A stretch of DNA of 64,000 bases from Thalassia testudinum. Its lineage: Eukaryota > Streptophyta > Magnoliopsida > Alismatales > Hydrocharitaceae. Position numbers and translations under genes: made by a program. Positions within the stretch are counted from its first letter, which is position 1, and every line of letters starts with the position of its first letter. Shown here piece by piece: positions 23,420 through 35,400 of this stretch. The notes below the pieces were generated by a model, which saw only the letters and a program-made list of their open reading frames with translations, was not told the origin of the DNA and made no database searches. The DNA lies in contig JAZHRO010000054.1 in assembly GCA_037157565.1 (NCBI GenBank), forward strand, positions 20,877,501 through 20,941,500, written 5' to 3'.

Positions 23420-26400
23420 ATGCCTCGACAAGGAACTAACGAGGTGGGCAGCGGGCGCGGCCGAGGACGAGGTCGGCGAGGTAAGTGTGTTGCGGTCGAC
23501 ATCTCAATGGACCAGCCACTGCTCCCTGGCATTCAGGCCCAGGACCTCGCCCAGCTGATACGGGACATAGTGCTAGAGGAGCTCCACCCACCACCCCGAG
23601 CGCCTCTCCCTGGGGCCGCGGAGGGGGAGTCCTCTGTGGGACCACGCGACGGACGCGGCGCTGGATGTGGGGGAGGAGATGGGCTGCCACTGTCCCCACC
23701 TTCCTTCGACGCTTTTGTGCACGAGGCTTCCTTACCTGGAGGTGCACTAGCATCCCCACTGCAGCGCCACTTCGAGCTTTTCGGGCAGTTCCGGAAGCTG
23801 AAGCCCCCCTCCTTCAAGGGGGATGAGGACCCGACAGAGGTGGAGGACTGGCTCGAGCAGATCGAGAAGGTTTTCGACACCCTTCGCCCCTCAATGGAGT
23901 GCCACGTGGCCTTTGCCACGTACCAGCTGGAGAGTGTGGTACACAGGTTGTGGAGGGCGGTCAGGGGACAGGAGAGAGACGAGCCGACCTAGGACCGGTT
24001 CGTCACCTTCTTCTGCGAGCAGTACTTTCCCCAGACGTGGCAGGACCAGAGGAGCCGGGAGTTCCACACTCTCCACCAGGGGACGATGACTGTGAGCGCG
24101 TACCGCACGCGTTTTCTGGAGCTGTCCCGCTTCGCAGCGACAACAGTAGCCACTAAGGAGGAGTGCCTTTGGAGGTTCACCGAGGGACTCCGGCCTGCGA
24201 TTTGGGTGTATGTCAAACCCCTGAAGCTGCCTACGTTCTCGAGGGTGGTGGAGGCAGCTATGACCTACGAGGAGACCAACCCGTCTGTGCGAGATACTGA
24301 CAGTGGGCGGAAGAGGCCCTATCAGCCAGACTTTTCACAAGGCCGGCGAGAGAGGAGACACGTGGCGTCCGCAGGAGAGCCGTCACGTTTTGCAAGGCCA
24401 TCAGTGGCCTTTGGGGGCTCTCGACAAGGGCTAGTTCCTAGCACCGGACCCCCGCCCAGCCGACAGCAGGGACCCACTGAGGGCGGGAGTTGGGTTCCCC
24501 TCTGTTACCAGTGTGGCCAACTGGGCCACATCAGGAGGGACTGCCCGTCTAGGGCAAGAAGTCAGCAGATGCTTCCCGCACCGAGCACTGGAGGGCGAGC
24601 AGGAGGCCGCGGTTTCCAGGCACAAGGAGGACAGCAGTCACGAGGAGGGTACCGGCCAGCAGCTACCCGTCCGACGCAAAGTGTGGCTACTTCGTTTGCA
24701 CCTAAGGCTGAGGGGCGTATCAACGCCCTGACACACAGGGATGCCAGAGCTTCGGGATCAGTGGTGGCAGGTATGGTTTCAGTTTCCGGCAGACTCGTTT
24801 ACACGCTTTTCGATTCCGACGAAACACACTCATTTGTCGCAGCCAGTTTCGCAGTTAGTTTGGGCCAGGATTATGTGCTGCTAAAGGATCCGTTCGTGAT
24901 CATAGGTCCGAGTGGTCAGCTGTTTGTAGCTGAGAAGGTATACATGGGTTGCGAGGTCGGTATTGGGGGACATAGCCTTCCCACTGACCTTATTACGATA
25001 CAGATGGAGGACTTTGGCATAATTCTGGGGATGGATTGACTGTCCTCTTACCACGCTTTGGTGGATTATTTTGAGAGGAAGATCATCTTCTCCATACCGG
25101 AGTTGCCTTCTTTCGAGTTCCACGGTCAGCCAGTGGACGGAGGATTCAGGTGCATTTCTACACTTCAGGCGGCGAGACTTTTGAGCCAGGGGTGTGAGGG
25201 CTTCCTAGCCTGTGTGGTGGCAGAGCCCAGCCCTGTGGCAGACTTCCAGAGTATCCCGGTGGTCAAAGAGTACCACAACGTGTTCCCAGACGAGTTGCCA
25301 AGACTATCGCCCGAGCGTGAGATCGAGTTTGAGATCTCACTAGTACCAGGGACCAGCCCCATCTCCACCGCACCATATAGGATGGCACCACTTGAGCTGC
25401 GAGAGCTCAAGTCTCAGTTGCAGGATCTTTTGGAGAAAGGCTTTGTGAGGCCCAGTGCGTCTCCCCGGGGAGCCCCGGTACTGTTTGTAAAGAAGAAGGA
25501 TGGTACCCTACACCTTTGTGTGGACTACCGACAGCTGAATAGGGTCACCATCAAGAACAGATATCCGCTGCTGAGGATCGACGACTTGTTTGACCAGCTG
25601 CAAGATGCCACAGTATTCTCCAAGATCGACTTGAGGTCTAGATACCACCAGCTGAGGATCAAAGAGGCAGATGTCTCCAAGACAGCTTTCCGCATCCGGT
25701 ACGGACACTACGAGTTTCTGGTCATGACGTTTGGGCTGACCAATGCCCTCGCTGCCTTCATGGACTTGATGAACCGGGTGTTTAGACCGTACTTGGACCA
25801 GTTTGTGGTGGTATTCATTGATGATGTGCTCATCTATTCTCGAGATTAGACGCAGCACCGATAGCACTTGCGGATGGTTCTGGACACACTGAGATGACGT
25901 AGGCTGTACGCCAAATACAGCAAGTGCGAGTTCTGGTTGAGGGAGGTGACCTTCTTAGGTCATGTGATCTCTGGAGATGGCTTGGCAGTGGACCCAGCCA
26001 AGGTCGAGGTAGTGCTCAGGTGGGAGAGACTGCATACGGTTACTGAGATTCGCAGTTTCCTGGGACTGGCAGGCTACTACAGATGGTTTATTAGGGGCTT
26101 TTCCCAGATTGCACGTCCTATGACACAGTTGACCCGGAAGGACGTGCCCTTCACTTGGACAGACGCCTGTAAGGCATGTTTTCCGGAGCTGAAGGAGAGG
26201 CTGACTTCGGCTCCCGTGCTCACCATCCCTGACAGTAGTGGCGGGTTCGTTGTGTACACGGACGCCTCCTTGCAGGGATTAGGGGGTGTGCTCATGTAGA
26301 GGGGTCACGTTATCGCTTACGCTTCGCGGCAACTGAAGCCCCATGAGCATAGCTACCCTACCCACGACCTGGAGCTGGTAGCTGTTGTCTTCGCGCTGAA

Positions 26401-28173
26401 GACCTGGAGGCACTACTTGTACGGTGAGACCTTCGAGATTTTCACAGATCACAAGAGCCTTAGATACCTATTTGATCAGAAGGAGCTCAACATGAGATAG
26501 AGACGTTGGTTGGAGCTCCTGAAGAACTATGACTGCAGCATTTCCTACCACCCGGGAAAGGCCAACGTGGTGGTTGACGCCTTGAGCCAGAAGGCACCCG
26601 CACACTTGGCCAGTTTACAGGTGCAAAGTTGGAGCCTTTTGGAGATGGGCAGTTGGCGACCCCTAGAGTTACGGGGGCACTATGGGATAGTGACTGTGAC
26701 ACGACAGACAAGGCCAGAGCTGATAGATCGCATCATCACAGGACAGATGGCTGACCCTACTTGCAGTCCTTGCACGATAGAGTACTGTCAGGAGACCCGA
26801 GGGACTTCTCTTTCACAGACCAGGTGCTGCGCCTAAGGGGACGTCTGTGCGTTCCCAGAGACAAGGAGCTGTTAAGAGAGCTCCTGACTGAAACACACGG
26901 TTCCAGATTCACCATACATCCTGGAAACACGAAGATGTACCATGACTTGAGACGCGAGTTTTGGTGGAGGGGAATGAAGCGGGACGTGGGTGAATTCGTG
27001 CAGCAGTGTTTAGTGTGCCAACAGGTGAAAGCCGAGCATCAGATGCCTGCAGGGCCGCTACAGCCACTTCCAGTGCCAAAGTGGAAGTGGGAGAGCATCA
27101 CCATGGACTTGGTGGTGGGCTTACCTGTTACCCAGCGAGGACACGACGCAATTTGGGTAATCGTTGATAGATTGACGAAGACGGCACGTTTCTTGCCGAT
27201 CCGAGTCACCTTGGGACCAGCACAGTTGGCAGAGAGGTATATCCACGACATGGTACATCTACACGGAGTTCCGCGAGAGATCGTATCCGACCGGGATACC
27301 CGCTTTACGTCCCAGTTTTGGGCTGAGTTTCAGCAGGCCCTGGGGACGCAGCTAAGGTTCAGTACAGCTTACCACCCCCAGACGGACGGACAGTCTAAGC
27401 GCACGATACAGACACTTGAGGACCTTTTGCGTGCCTGTGTACTGGACTGGAGGGGCTCTTGGGAGGAGCACTTGCCCCTGGCAGAGTTTGCCTATAATAA
27501 TAGTTATCACTCGAGCATCGCATGGCACCTACGAGGCTCTGTACGGACGGAGATGTACGGCACCCTTGAATTGGGTTGAGGTGGGGACCAAGTGGGAGGT
27601 TGGCCCCAGGCTAATCTGGAGAGTCAGGAGGTAGTCGAGCAGATTCACAGGTGACTCCGCACTGTCAGGAGCAGGCAAAAGAGTTACGCGGATCGAAAAC
27701 GCAGAGAGGTGCAGTTCGAGGTTGGGGACCACGTCTTCCTTCATGTTTCGCCCATGAAGGGCCTGCAGCGGTTTGGGGTGAGAGGGAAGCTCGCGTCGAG
27801 GTTTTTGGGGCCCTTTGAGGTCCTGGAGTGGGTTGGACCCGTTGCTTACAGGCTTGCCCTCCCTCCTCAGCTTTCTGGGGTGCACGACGTGTTCCACGTG
27901 TCCAACCTCAGGAAGTATGTCACCGATCCCAGTCATGTCCTGAGCCACGAAAGCATCGAGGTGGGCGACGACCTGACCTACCCCGGGTGGCTAGTGCAGA
28001 TTCTTGACAGAGCCGTCCGCAGTCTGAGACGAAAGCAAGTACCCCTGGTGAAGGTCTTATGGAGGAGCTAGCGGTACGAGGAGGCTACCTAGGAGCCTGA
28101 GGCGGCGATGCGGGAGCGGTACCCGGAGATTTTCGCGGGTACGTCTTTTCGGACCGGCTTCGGTCCTCTTTGA
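23420..28173 (+). pseudogene. Element C gag-pol, broken
   Basis: One original frame from ATG 23,420. It carries gag with a CCHC knuckle CYQCGQLGHIRRDC (24,503-24,544), protease, RT with FIDD (25,814-25,825), RNase H (~26,230-26,600), integrase (~26,880-27,560) and a chromodomain-like end (~27,960-28,170). Breaks: TAG 23,990 (TGG in A), TGA 25,037 (TGG in A), TAG 25,847 (CAG in A), TAG 26,297 and 26,497 (CAG in A), a one-base loss near 26,755 and later stops. The protease site reads DSDET where DSGAT is usual. The integrase motif QTDGQSERT has Lys in place of the catalytic Glu. It cannot make a working polyprotein. Confidence 0.92.
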
Positions 28174-28255
28174 GTTTGTTATGTATATATTGTTCTTTCT
28201 CGCACCCTAATTAGCGTAAGTTTCGGGGACGAAACTTCATTTGAGTTTGTTATAT

Positions 28256-30215
28256 TATTACGAGCAGGGCATCAGACGTAGTTTAAGACATCTGGGAAGT
28301 GGCCTAGACGTCTTGCCAGACGTCTAGAACCCTTCCCAGACGTCTGGTATTAAATTTTTTCGGCGTACAGGTTCGCGTCTGCGCGCGCAGACTGAACCTG
28401 CCACCTTCGTTCTTCTCTCTCTCCCTACAGGCGCCATTTTTCCTCCTTCTCTCTCCCCGCAGCTGCCTTATAAAAACACTCTTCCCCTCTCCCTCATCCT
28501 CACCCTCCCTCCACTGCCTTCTTCCTCTTCTTCTCCCTGTCTGCGAGAGAACGCGCGGGCGAGAGCAACCGCAGCGACTGCTGCAGGTGTATGGGGAGGA
28601 GGAGCCGTTGCGAGGGGAAGAAGGAGCTCGACCGCGAGGGTGCGAGCTTGCCAGGGCAGCTAGAGCCGGCTAACGGGAGAGCAGCGAGCGTGGGGTGTCG
28701 TGGAGGAGCTGCTGCAGCTCGGGCAGCAGGCGGACGCGGCGCAGCACGGCCGTGCGCTGCAGGCGGAGAGCGAGAAGGGTTCTGATTCTGGGAAAATTTC
28801 CCAGAATCAGACGTCTGGACTTATGTCCATACGACGCATAAGACGTCTGGAGGAAGGTCCAAACGTCTGACAGGTACAATATTTCCTTATCTTCTCCTTT
28901 TTACGCGTGTACGGCCATGCAGCCGTCCGCCGCGTTCTTCTGCACCCCTTCGTGATGAGAGCGAGTGTGTGTGTGCAAGAATCGTTCGGGAGGGCGGTAG
29001 GGCTCGCATCCCACACCGATCAGACGTCTGGGCACAGCACCAGACGACGGAGAGGACCTCCAGACATCCAGGGTGACAATCGGACGTCTGGAAACTAAGT
29101 CCAGACGATTCAGCGGGCTTCTGGACGTCTGAAGGACTATGCAGACCGAGCTATGGCATGATCGACCTTTTAAGACCAAGGTCCGGCCACTTTGTACCGA
29201 CTTTTGGCCCTCGTGTATACAGTACCGAAGAGAGCTACTAGTGTAGGGAGAGCACTACCTACCCCACGGACCCCAGGGTTCTGCTAGCCCTCCTACACTG
29301 ACTTGTTAGGCCCATTGGATAAACCAGGGTAGTCAAGCGAGGGTGCACAGACTGTGGAGGGGCAAGACCCCTGTTTGGTTACTATGGAAGGGCTGGACTC
29401 CTGTTACTGAGAGGGCCCTGCCCTATACTGGTTCCATGCTGTGCTTTGGGCGCACCCGTTAACAGAAACGACTGACCACGTGCCAGTGCGGGGTAGCTAC
29501 CCGTGTGTTTATTGCTCGTGTCGTAGTCACCGTTATGTCTGTCAGCGACCTTGGGGTGGTTGACTGAGGGTAGGACCACGACGAGGGACTCTCTCGGCCA
29601 GGAGAGCACCACGTGTTACTTCTACCTTTCGGAAAAGACTGTAATCAAGATCGTTCCCACGAGCAACATTCAAGATCAAGAGAAGGATCTGAGAAATAAA
29701 TCAATAGTGAATAAATGGAAAAATATAAAGAAAGAGAGTAAAAATATAACAGCTACTGTCCACTCTACTGCTTCTTCTAGCTTTTAGTTGCCACTCTACT
29801 CAGCGTTTCGCTGACGTGTCACCCTTGTTACTTTTCAGGACCAGGTGTTGAGCAGCCAAAGTCGGCGGCTACAGAGGGCGCTGGGCCTAGTAGAGCCCAG
29901 TAGTGTCACTTGTAGTACCCACTGTATTTTTTTGCTGTTGTTGTGAGTAGTTTCTGTTACCCCCTGTACTCTCTTTGTTGTAAGCTTCATGTTTATGTTT
30001 ATGTTTATGTTTATTTCTCTACTGTTGTGGTAGTGTATACTATAATACTTCTTTTCTCTACTGTTGTATTTTGTTACTGCTAGTTATATACATGTTGAAT
30101 GTGGTTTATTTTACTGCTCTTTTGGTTACTTTCTCGTTGGACGATTGGGTCTTAGGGTCAGTCGAGTCGGTTCGATTCTCGCGTCTCATAGGGATTTGGG
30201 AATCGGGTCATTACA
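28256..30215 (+). repeat. Element C 3' LTR with internal deletion
   Basis: Begins TATTACGAGCAGG, so the usual TG terminus is mutated to TA, and ends ...TCATTACA. It is collinear with the 5' LTR except that about 780 bp are missing at 29,176-29,178. The missing segment corresponds to about 21,426-22,208, and short matching bases lie at the joint. Confidence 0.92.
28469..28476 (+). promoter_or_regulatory. Putative TATA box of element C 3' LTR
   Basis: TATAAAAA at the position equivalent to 20,720 in the 5' LTR; it could drive read-out into element B. Confidence 0.45.
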
Positions 30216-30220
30216 AAGAA

Positions 30221-31060
30221 GGGGCTTTAGCGATGTCCAGAGCGTCGCTAAAACCACTCTCAAAAGCGTCGGTGAAGCCCTCCAGCCGTCGGTCAACTGC
30301 CCGCCTTGTTTCTTCTTCTCGTGCGATCCGCGGCTGCTACGTGAGAGCCATCCGATCGAAGATTGGACGGCTGAGATCTCTCCTTGGCTGCGCTGGGATC
30401 TCGCCTCGGGCACGCGTGTGTGCGGGCGTCATCGCCTGGCGTGCGCGCGCGCATGGGCGCCTGTGAGCTGTGGTTGCACCGCGTGGCGAAATCTCGGCCG
30501 CCCGCTGCTGATTGGGCGGCCCAATTTCGCCGCGCGCTACTTCCGTCTTCAATTCCAGGCTCCGCGCGTCTCGAACCCACGTCGCGTGCATGCGGGCGTG
30601 CGCGCTAATCGTTACGCCACACCCGCGCTTTGTCGCGGCGACTGCGAGTGAGCGCGCGAGTCTCTACCATTCGATCGAAGATCGACGGCCGAGATCTGAT
30701 CTCGGCTTGATGAAGAGGCGACGTGCGGTGGAGCAGGGGCTGACGTGGCGCAATATGGACCGTTGATCTCCAGATCAACGGTCAGAACTTCTTGGGCCCA
30801 TTGTAGGAGCTCCGGATGTCGGATTTGGTCGATCTTGAGTCCGTTGGACTCCGTTCGTCGTTATAAATCCATCCGTGTGGTCCGATTTCTCATCTGAGGC
30901 CTGCTTTGACAAATGCTTACACAAATGGCCATTAATACAGTTTTATAAGCAATCTTGGTACATGATGCATGAAATGCTCCCATTCTACTTATGTTGTGCC
31001 TTTTATTCTTAAGATGGGTCATATTCAATATAACTATCACCCCCTTGTGCAGTGTTATCA
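30221..31060 (-). repeat. Element B 3' LTR, proximal part
   Basis: Continues the LTR broken at 20,496 and matches 39,800-40,626. It ends at the TGATAACACT terminus (31,060 on the minus strand), next to the polypurine tract. It contains a tRNA-like A/B box pair and a conserved hairpin. Confidence 0.92.
30569..30619 (-). other. tRNA-like A box / B box pair in B 3' LTR
   Basis: On the minus strand TGGCGTAACGATTAG (30,619-30,605) resembles a polymerase III A box. GGTTCGAGAC (30,578-30,569) resembles a B box, about 42 bases downstream as in tRNA genes. Confidence 0.5.
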
Positions 31061-31071
31061 TACCCCCATGC
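31061..31071 (-). other. Polypurine tract of element B
   Basis: GCATGGGGGTA on the minus strand abuts the 3' LTR start TGATAACA. The same GCATGGGGGTA is used by element E (63,930-63,940). Confidence 0.8.
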
Positions 31072-32450
31072 TTACTCCTTGCTAGTCCCTAGCAAGGTTT
31101 ATTCTAGCCTTTATTTCCTTTCAGAATTTAAGAAGTAATTGCTTAGACACTTGGTTACTTGTTAATAAGAGGAAATATATGATCTTAATCTATAAAGACT
31201 AAGCGACGCTCGAGTGTCTGCCAAAATACGAATCGCCCGAATCCTTGCTTTAATGTATATAACTATACATATGTATATATATATTTTTTTAGAATTTTTT
31301 TTCGGAATTCAGTGTGGGTTGGTAACTTTTTACGTCTACCCAACCCACCCAAAACTCGGTCAAAATCCTAAGTGCTAAGCATCTTGGTGTGAATGTTGTG
31401 ATAGACTCACTTAACGGTAATTGAGACAAACTTCAAGTTTCTACGCTTCTAGGTGACAGGAAAAGAAAATAAATTTGCCTGAAGATGTATTTGTTCGATT
31501 GGTAGCTTTCTCCCTACGTTTGTTTTAATTGGGGTCAACACAAGGATTTTTCCAGTGTATATCTCCCCGGCTTGTACTACTTCCCCGCTTCTTCCTTAAG
31601 TGTTTTGGTCTTTTTTGTGCAATTATTGAGCTGGGCTTTGGACAACCGACCAATGGGCTGTTACCCACGATCACATGCCAGCCATATTTGTGTGGTGAAG
31701 TGTGGTTTATTTTCTTTTCTTCTTCTTCTTCCTTTTTTTTTTCGTAGGTGGCTTCCCTGATCTCAAATGTACCTAGAGGCAATGAAGAAGAAATGGCCTG
31801 TGGCTAGGTTCTGGACAACCTGTCAATGAGCTGTTACCCACGACAACTTGCCAGCTATACCACCCTAGAGAGTTCATTAGCTACCCAATTTTTGTTAAAA
31901 TTTTCGAGAAGGGAGTCTGTGCAAAAATGTGTGCAGATTCTTAGACTCAAAGTTTTTCTGAGTTAGAGGGTGAGTTGATAAGTCGTATACTTATTACCTT
32001 ATTTAGTAGGTGGATTAGAATAGCTTAAGGTCGCAAGGATTCGCCGCTAAATCCATATTTTAACAGACACCAGGGCTGATTAAGCCTGAAGGCCTAAAAA
32101 GTCTAAGTGTTTAAGTTCTTTTTGTATTATTTTCCACTATTGACAAGTTTCTAATTCCTAAGTTTTCTTCCTAAATTCAATTATTTATTTATTTATTTAT
32201 TTATTCAGACTAATTAAATGAGCTCAGGATATGCAATTTACCACCCCCCCATTCTTAAGTTGGATAATGTCCTCATTGGCAAGTACATTGATGCAAAAGG
32301 GTTCAAAAAGATAGTACCTGAGTGACGTAAACTACCGGATTAGTTTGAATCCTCTAGGTTGCCTCCTAAGAAGCACTGAGTTTAACGCCTCCAGCTGGGC
32401 GGTGCTTGGTGTCAGCCCTCAACGAGGGTGACACTTTCCTTTGGGGGAAC
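31072..32450 (-). other. Element B 3' untranslated region
   Basis: Non-coding. On the minus strand it includes GGAGGCAACC just after the integrase end, then GAGGACATT followed by ATGGGGGGGT (~32,280-32,245), a second G-rich tract well inside the element. A (TTTA)n microsatellite lies near 32,178-32,207. No env-like frame is seen. Confidence 0.6.
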
Positions 32451-35400
32451 CTAGGCCAAGAAATGCTTCAATCTTTGACCATTAATTGTAAAAGTATGCC
32501 CAGTGTTAAGATCAGCGATTTCAACCGCCCCATTAGAGTAGGGCTTAACCACCCGAAATGGTCCTTTCCATTTGGACCTGAGTTTCCCCGGGAAGAGTTT
32601 TAGGCGAGCGTCAAACAGCCAGACTTGTTGGTTAGGCTCAAAGGTTTTTCTATGAATGAGTCGGTCGTGGACGGCTTTCATTTTCTCCTTATACAGTCAA
32701 CTATTGTCAAAGGCGTCCCGACGAATTTCTTCGAGCTCAGATAATTGGAGCGTTCTCTGCGCACCGGCTAACTGGGGATCCATGTTATATTGCTTGACAG
32801 CCTAGTAAGCCCGGTATTCCAATTCGACAGGAAGATGGCAGGCTTTGCCAAAGACCAGGCGATAAGGCGACATGCCTATCGGGGTCTTGAAAGCGGTCTT
32901 GTATGCCCACAGGGCATCATCAAGTCGTGTGGACCAGTCTTTCCTGTCAGGTCTCACAGTCTTCTGTAAAATGTTCTTGATTTGTCTATTTGAGACCTCA
33001 GTCTGCCCATTTGTTTGTGGATGATACGGGGTAGCAATGCGGTGGTTCACCCCGTATTTTCTAAGTAGGGCACGGAATTGGGAATGGATAAAATAGCTTC
33101 CACCATCACTGATCATGGCCTTAGGTATTCCAAATCGGGAAAAGATGTTCTTCTTAACAAAGTCCATGACAGTCCTGTGATCTCATCGGCGGGTGGAAAT
33201 GGCTTCAATCCATTTAGAAACATAGTCTACCGAGACCAGGATGTACTCGAAGCTGTTGGATGGTGGAAAGGGGCCCATAAAATTGATACCCCAAACGTCG
33301 AAGATTTCGACAATCAAAATGGGTTGAAGGGGCATCATATCTTTCTTGGTCATGGTCCCCAGCGTTTGGTAGCGTGAGCAAGTCTTGGCAAAGATGTGTG
33401 CATCCTTAAATAGGGACGGCCAGTAAAATCCAGACTGCAAAACTTTTGCAGTTGTTTTCTTTCCAGAGAAGTGGCCGCCACAAGCCTGGTCATGACAAAA
33501 GGAAAGCACACTCCGAACTTCGTCTTCGGGGATACACCTCCTAATGATCTAGTCAGCACAGAGGTGAAACAGCATGGGATCATCCCAGAAATAGTGCTTG
33601 GCCTCAGCCAAGAACCTGTCTCATTGCTATCTGGACCAGCTGTGCGGGGTTTGTCCTACAACCAAGTAGTTGACGTAGTCAGCATACCACGGCATTTTCT
33701 TATCTTGCACAACCAGGATGTGTTCATCAGGGAAGGCATCAGATAGAGGTAGGGAGGGTCCAATGTGGTCTGGATGAAGTCTAGACAAGTGGTCAGCCAC
33801 CACATTATTCGATCCGGCCTTGTCTCGGATTTCCAGGTCATTCCTGCAAAAGCAAGATCCATCTGATGAGCCTAGGTTTTGCGTCCTTTTTGGCCAACAG
33901 GTGCCGAATGGCTGAATGGTCAGTGTAAATAGTCACATGGGATCCCAGCAAGTATGATCGGAACTTTTCAAGTCCAAAGACTACAGCGAGCAACTCTTTC
34001 TCTGTGACTGTATAATTACGTTGGGCCTCGTCCAACGTTTTGCTCGCGTAGTAGATCACCACGAGCTTCTTGTCTTGCCTTTGTCCCAGGACAACACCTA
34101 TGGTAAAATCTGATGCATCACACATAATCTCAAAGTCTTGGGACCAGTCTGGAGGTTGAAGTACAGGTGTGGTGGAGACTAAGTCCCGGAGGGTGTGATA
34201 AGCCTGGATGCAATCAGAAGACATGTGGAAGATGGCGTCGTTGGCTAGAAGGTCGGTCAAGGGTTTGGAAAGCTTGGAAAAGTCTTTAATGAACCTTCGG
34301 TAGAAGCCAACATGTCCTAGGAAGGAGCGAATCTGTCAGACTAAGCTAGGTGGAGGAAGTTTGGACATTAAATCAACCTTAGCTTGATCTACCTCGATGC
34401 CCTTATGCGATACGATGTGACCGAGGATAATTCCTTCTTGAACCATAAAATGGCTCTTTTCCCAACTTAACACTAGGTTAACCTCGATACATCGTTTCAG
34501 GATTTTCTCCAAGTTGCTCAGACAATGGTCGAATGAATTCCCGAACACTGAGAAATCATCCATAAAGACCTCTAAGTATTCACCCACCATTTCTGAAAAA
34601 ATGGCTAGCATGCAACGCTAGAAAGTCGTAGGTGCGTTGCATAACCCGAACGGCATTCGACGAAATGCAAACATGACATACGGGCAAGTGAATGTGGTCT
34701 TTTCCTGATCTTCCGGAGCAATTGCGACTTGGTTATATCCTGAATATCCATCCAGGAAGCAAAAATACTTCTGCCCTGCCAATCTTTCAAGGATTTGGTC
34801 AATGAATGGCAAGGGGAAATGATCCTTCTTAGTGGCTTCATTGAGCTTCTTATAATCAATGCACACCCGCCATGCGGTGGTGGTGCGAGTGGGGATGGAT
34901 TCGCCACGATCATTGGTGACAACGGTGAACCCAGCTTTCCTGGGAACCACTTGAGTGGGGCTCATCCAAGGGCTATCGGAGATAGGGTAGATAATGTCGG
35001 CGTCAAGCCACTTGATAATTTCCTTTTTAATGACCTCCCGCATGTTTGGGTTTAAACGTCTCTGCATCTGGAGGGAAGGTCGGGCCCCGTCTTCCAGGTA
35101 AATTTTATGGGTGCAATAGGTGGGGCTAATTCCTCTTAAATCCGAAATGGTCCAACCAATGGCGGCCCGATGTTCTGAAAGGGTCGCAGTCAACCTGAGT
35201 TCCTGATCCTTGGTTAGATGAGAATTAATAATCACTGGGAAGGTCTGGTCAGGTCCCAAGAAGACATACTTGAGATTCTCGGGCAATGGTTTAAGTTCAA
35301 GTGAGGGTGGAACCACAGTCGATGGGAAGGGAAAGGGTGGGAGTTGATCAACATCGATCTCCTCAAATGGTGTTGTGTGATGGTACTCAGCCTTACAGAG

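Larger units (their letters stand above)
20497..30215 (+). mobile_element. Element C: Tekay-like Ty3/gypsy retrotransposon inside the LTR of B
   Basis: Starts TGTTACAAGCAGG at 20,497 and ends ...GGGTCATTACA at 30,215, with AAGAA on both sides (20,492-20,496, 30,216-30,220). Its 5' LTR is 2,740 bp and its 3' LTR 1,960 bp; the difference is one internal deletion. The interior has a Met primer site and a gag-pol closely related to A. It belongs to a related subfamily: the LTRs share the central and 3' parts with A but have a different 5' start. Confidence 0.94.

Noticed and set aside
30221..31060. A separate solo LTR
   Set aside because: It is the second half of the B LTR split by C, proven by the AAGAA duplication.
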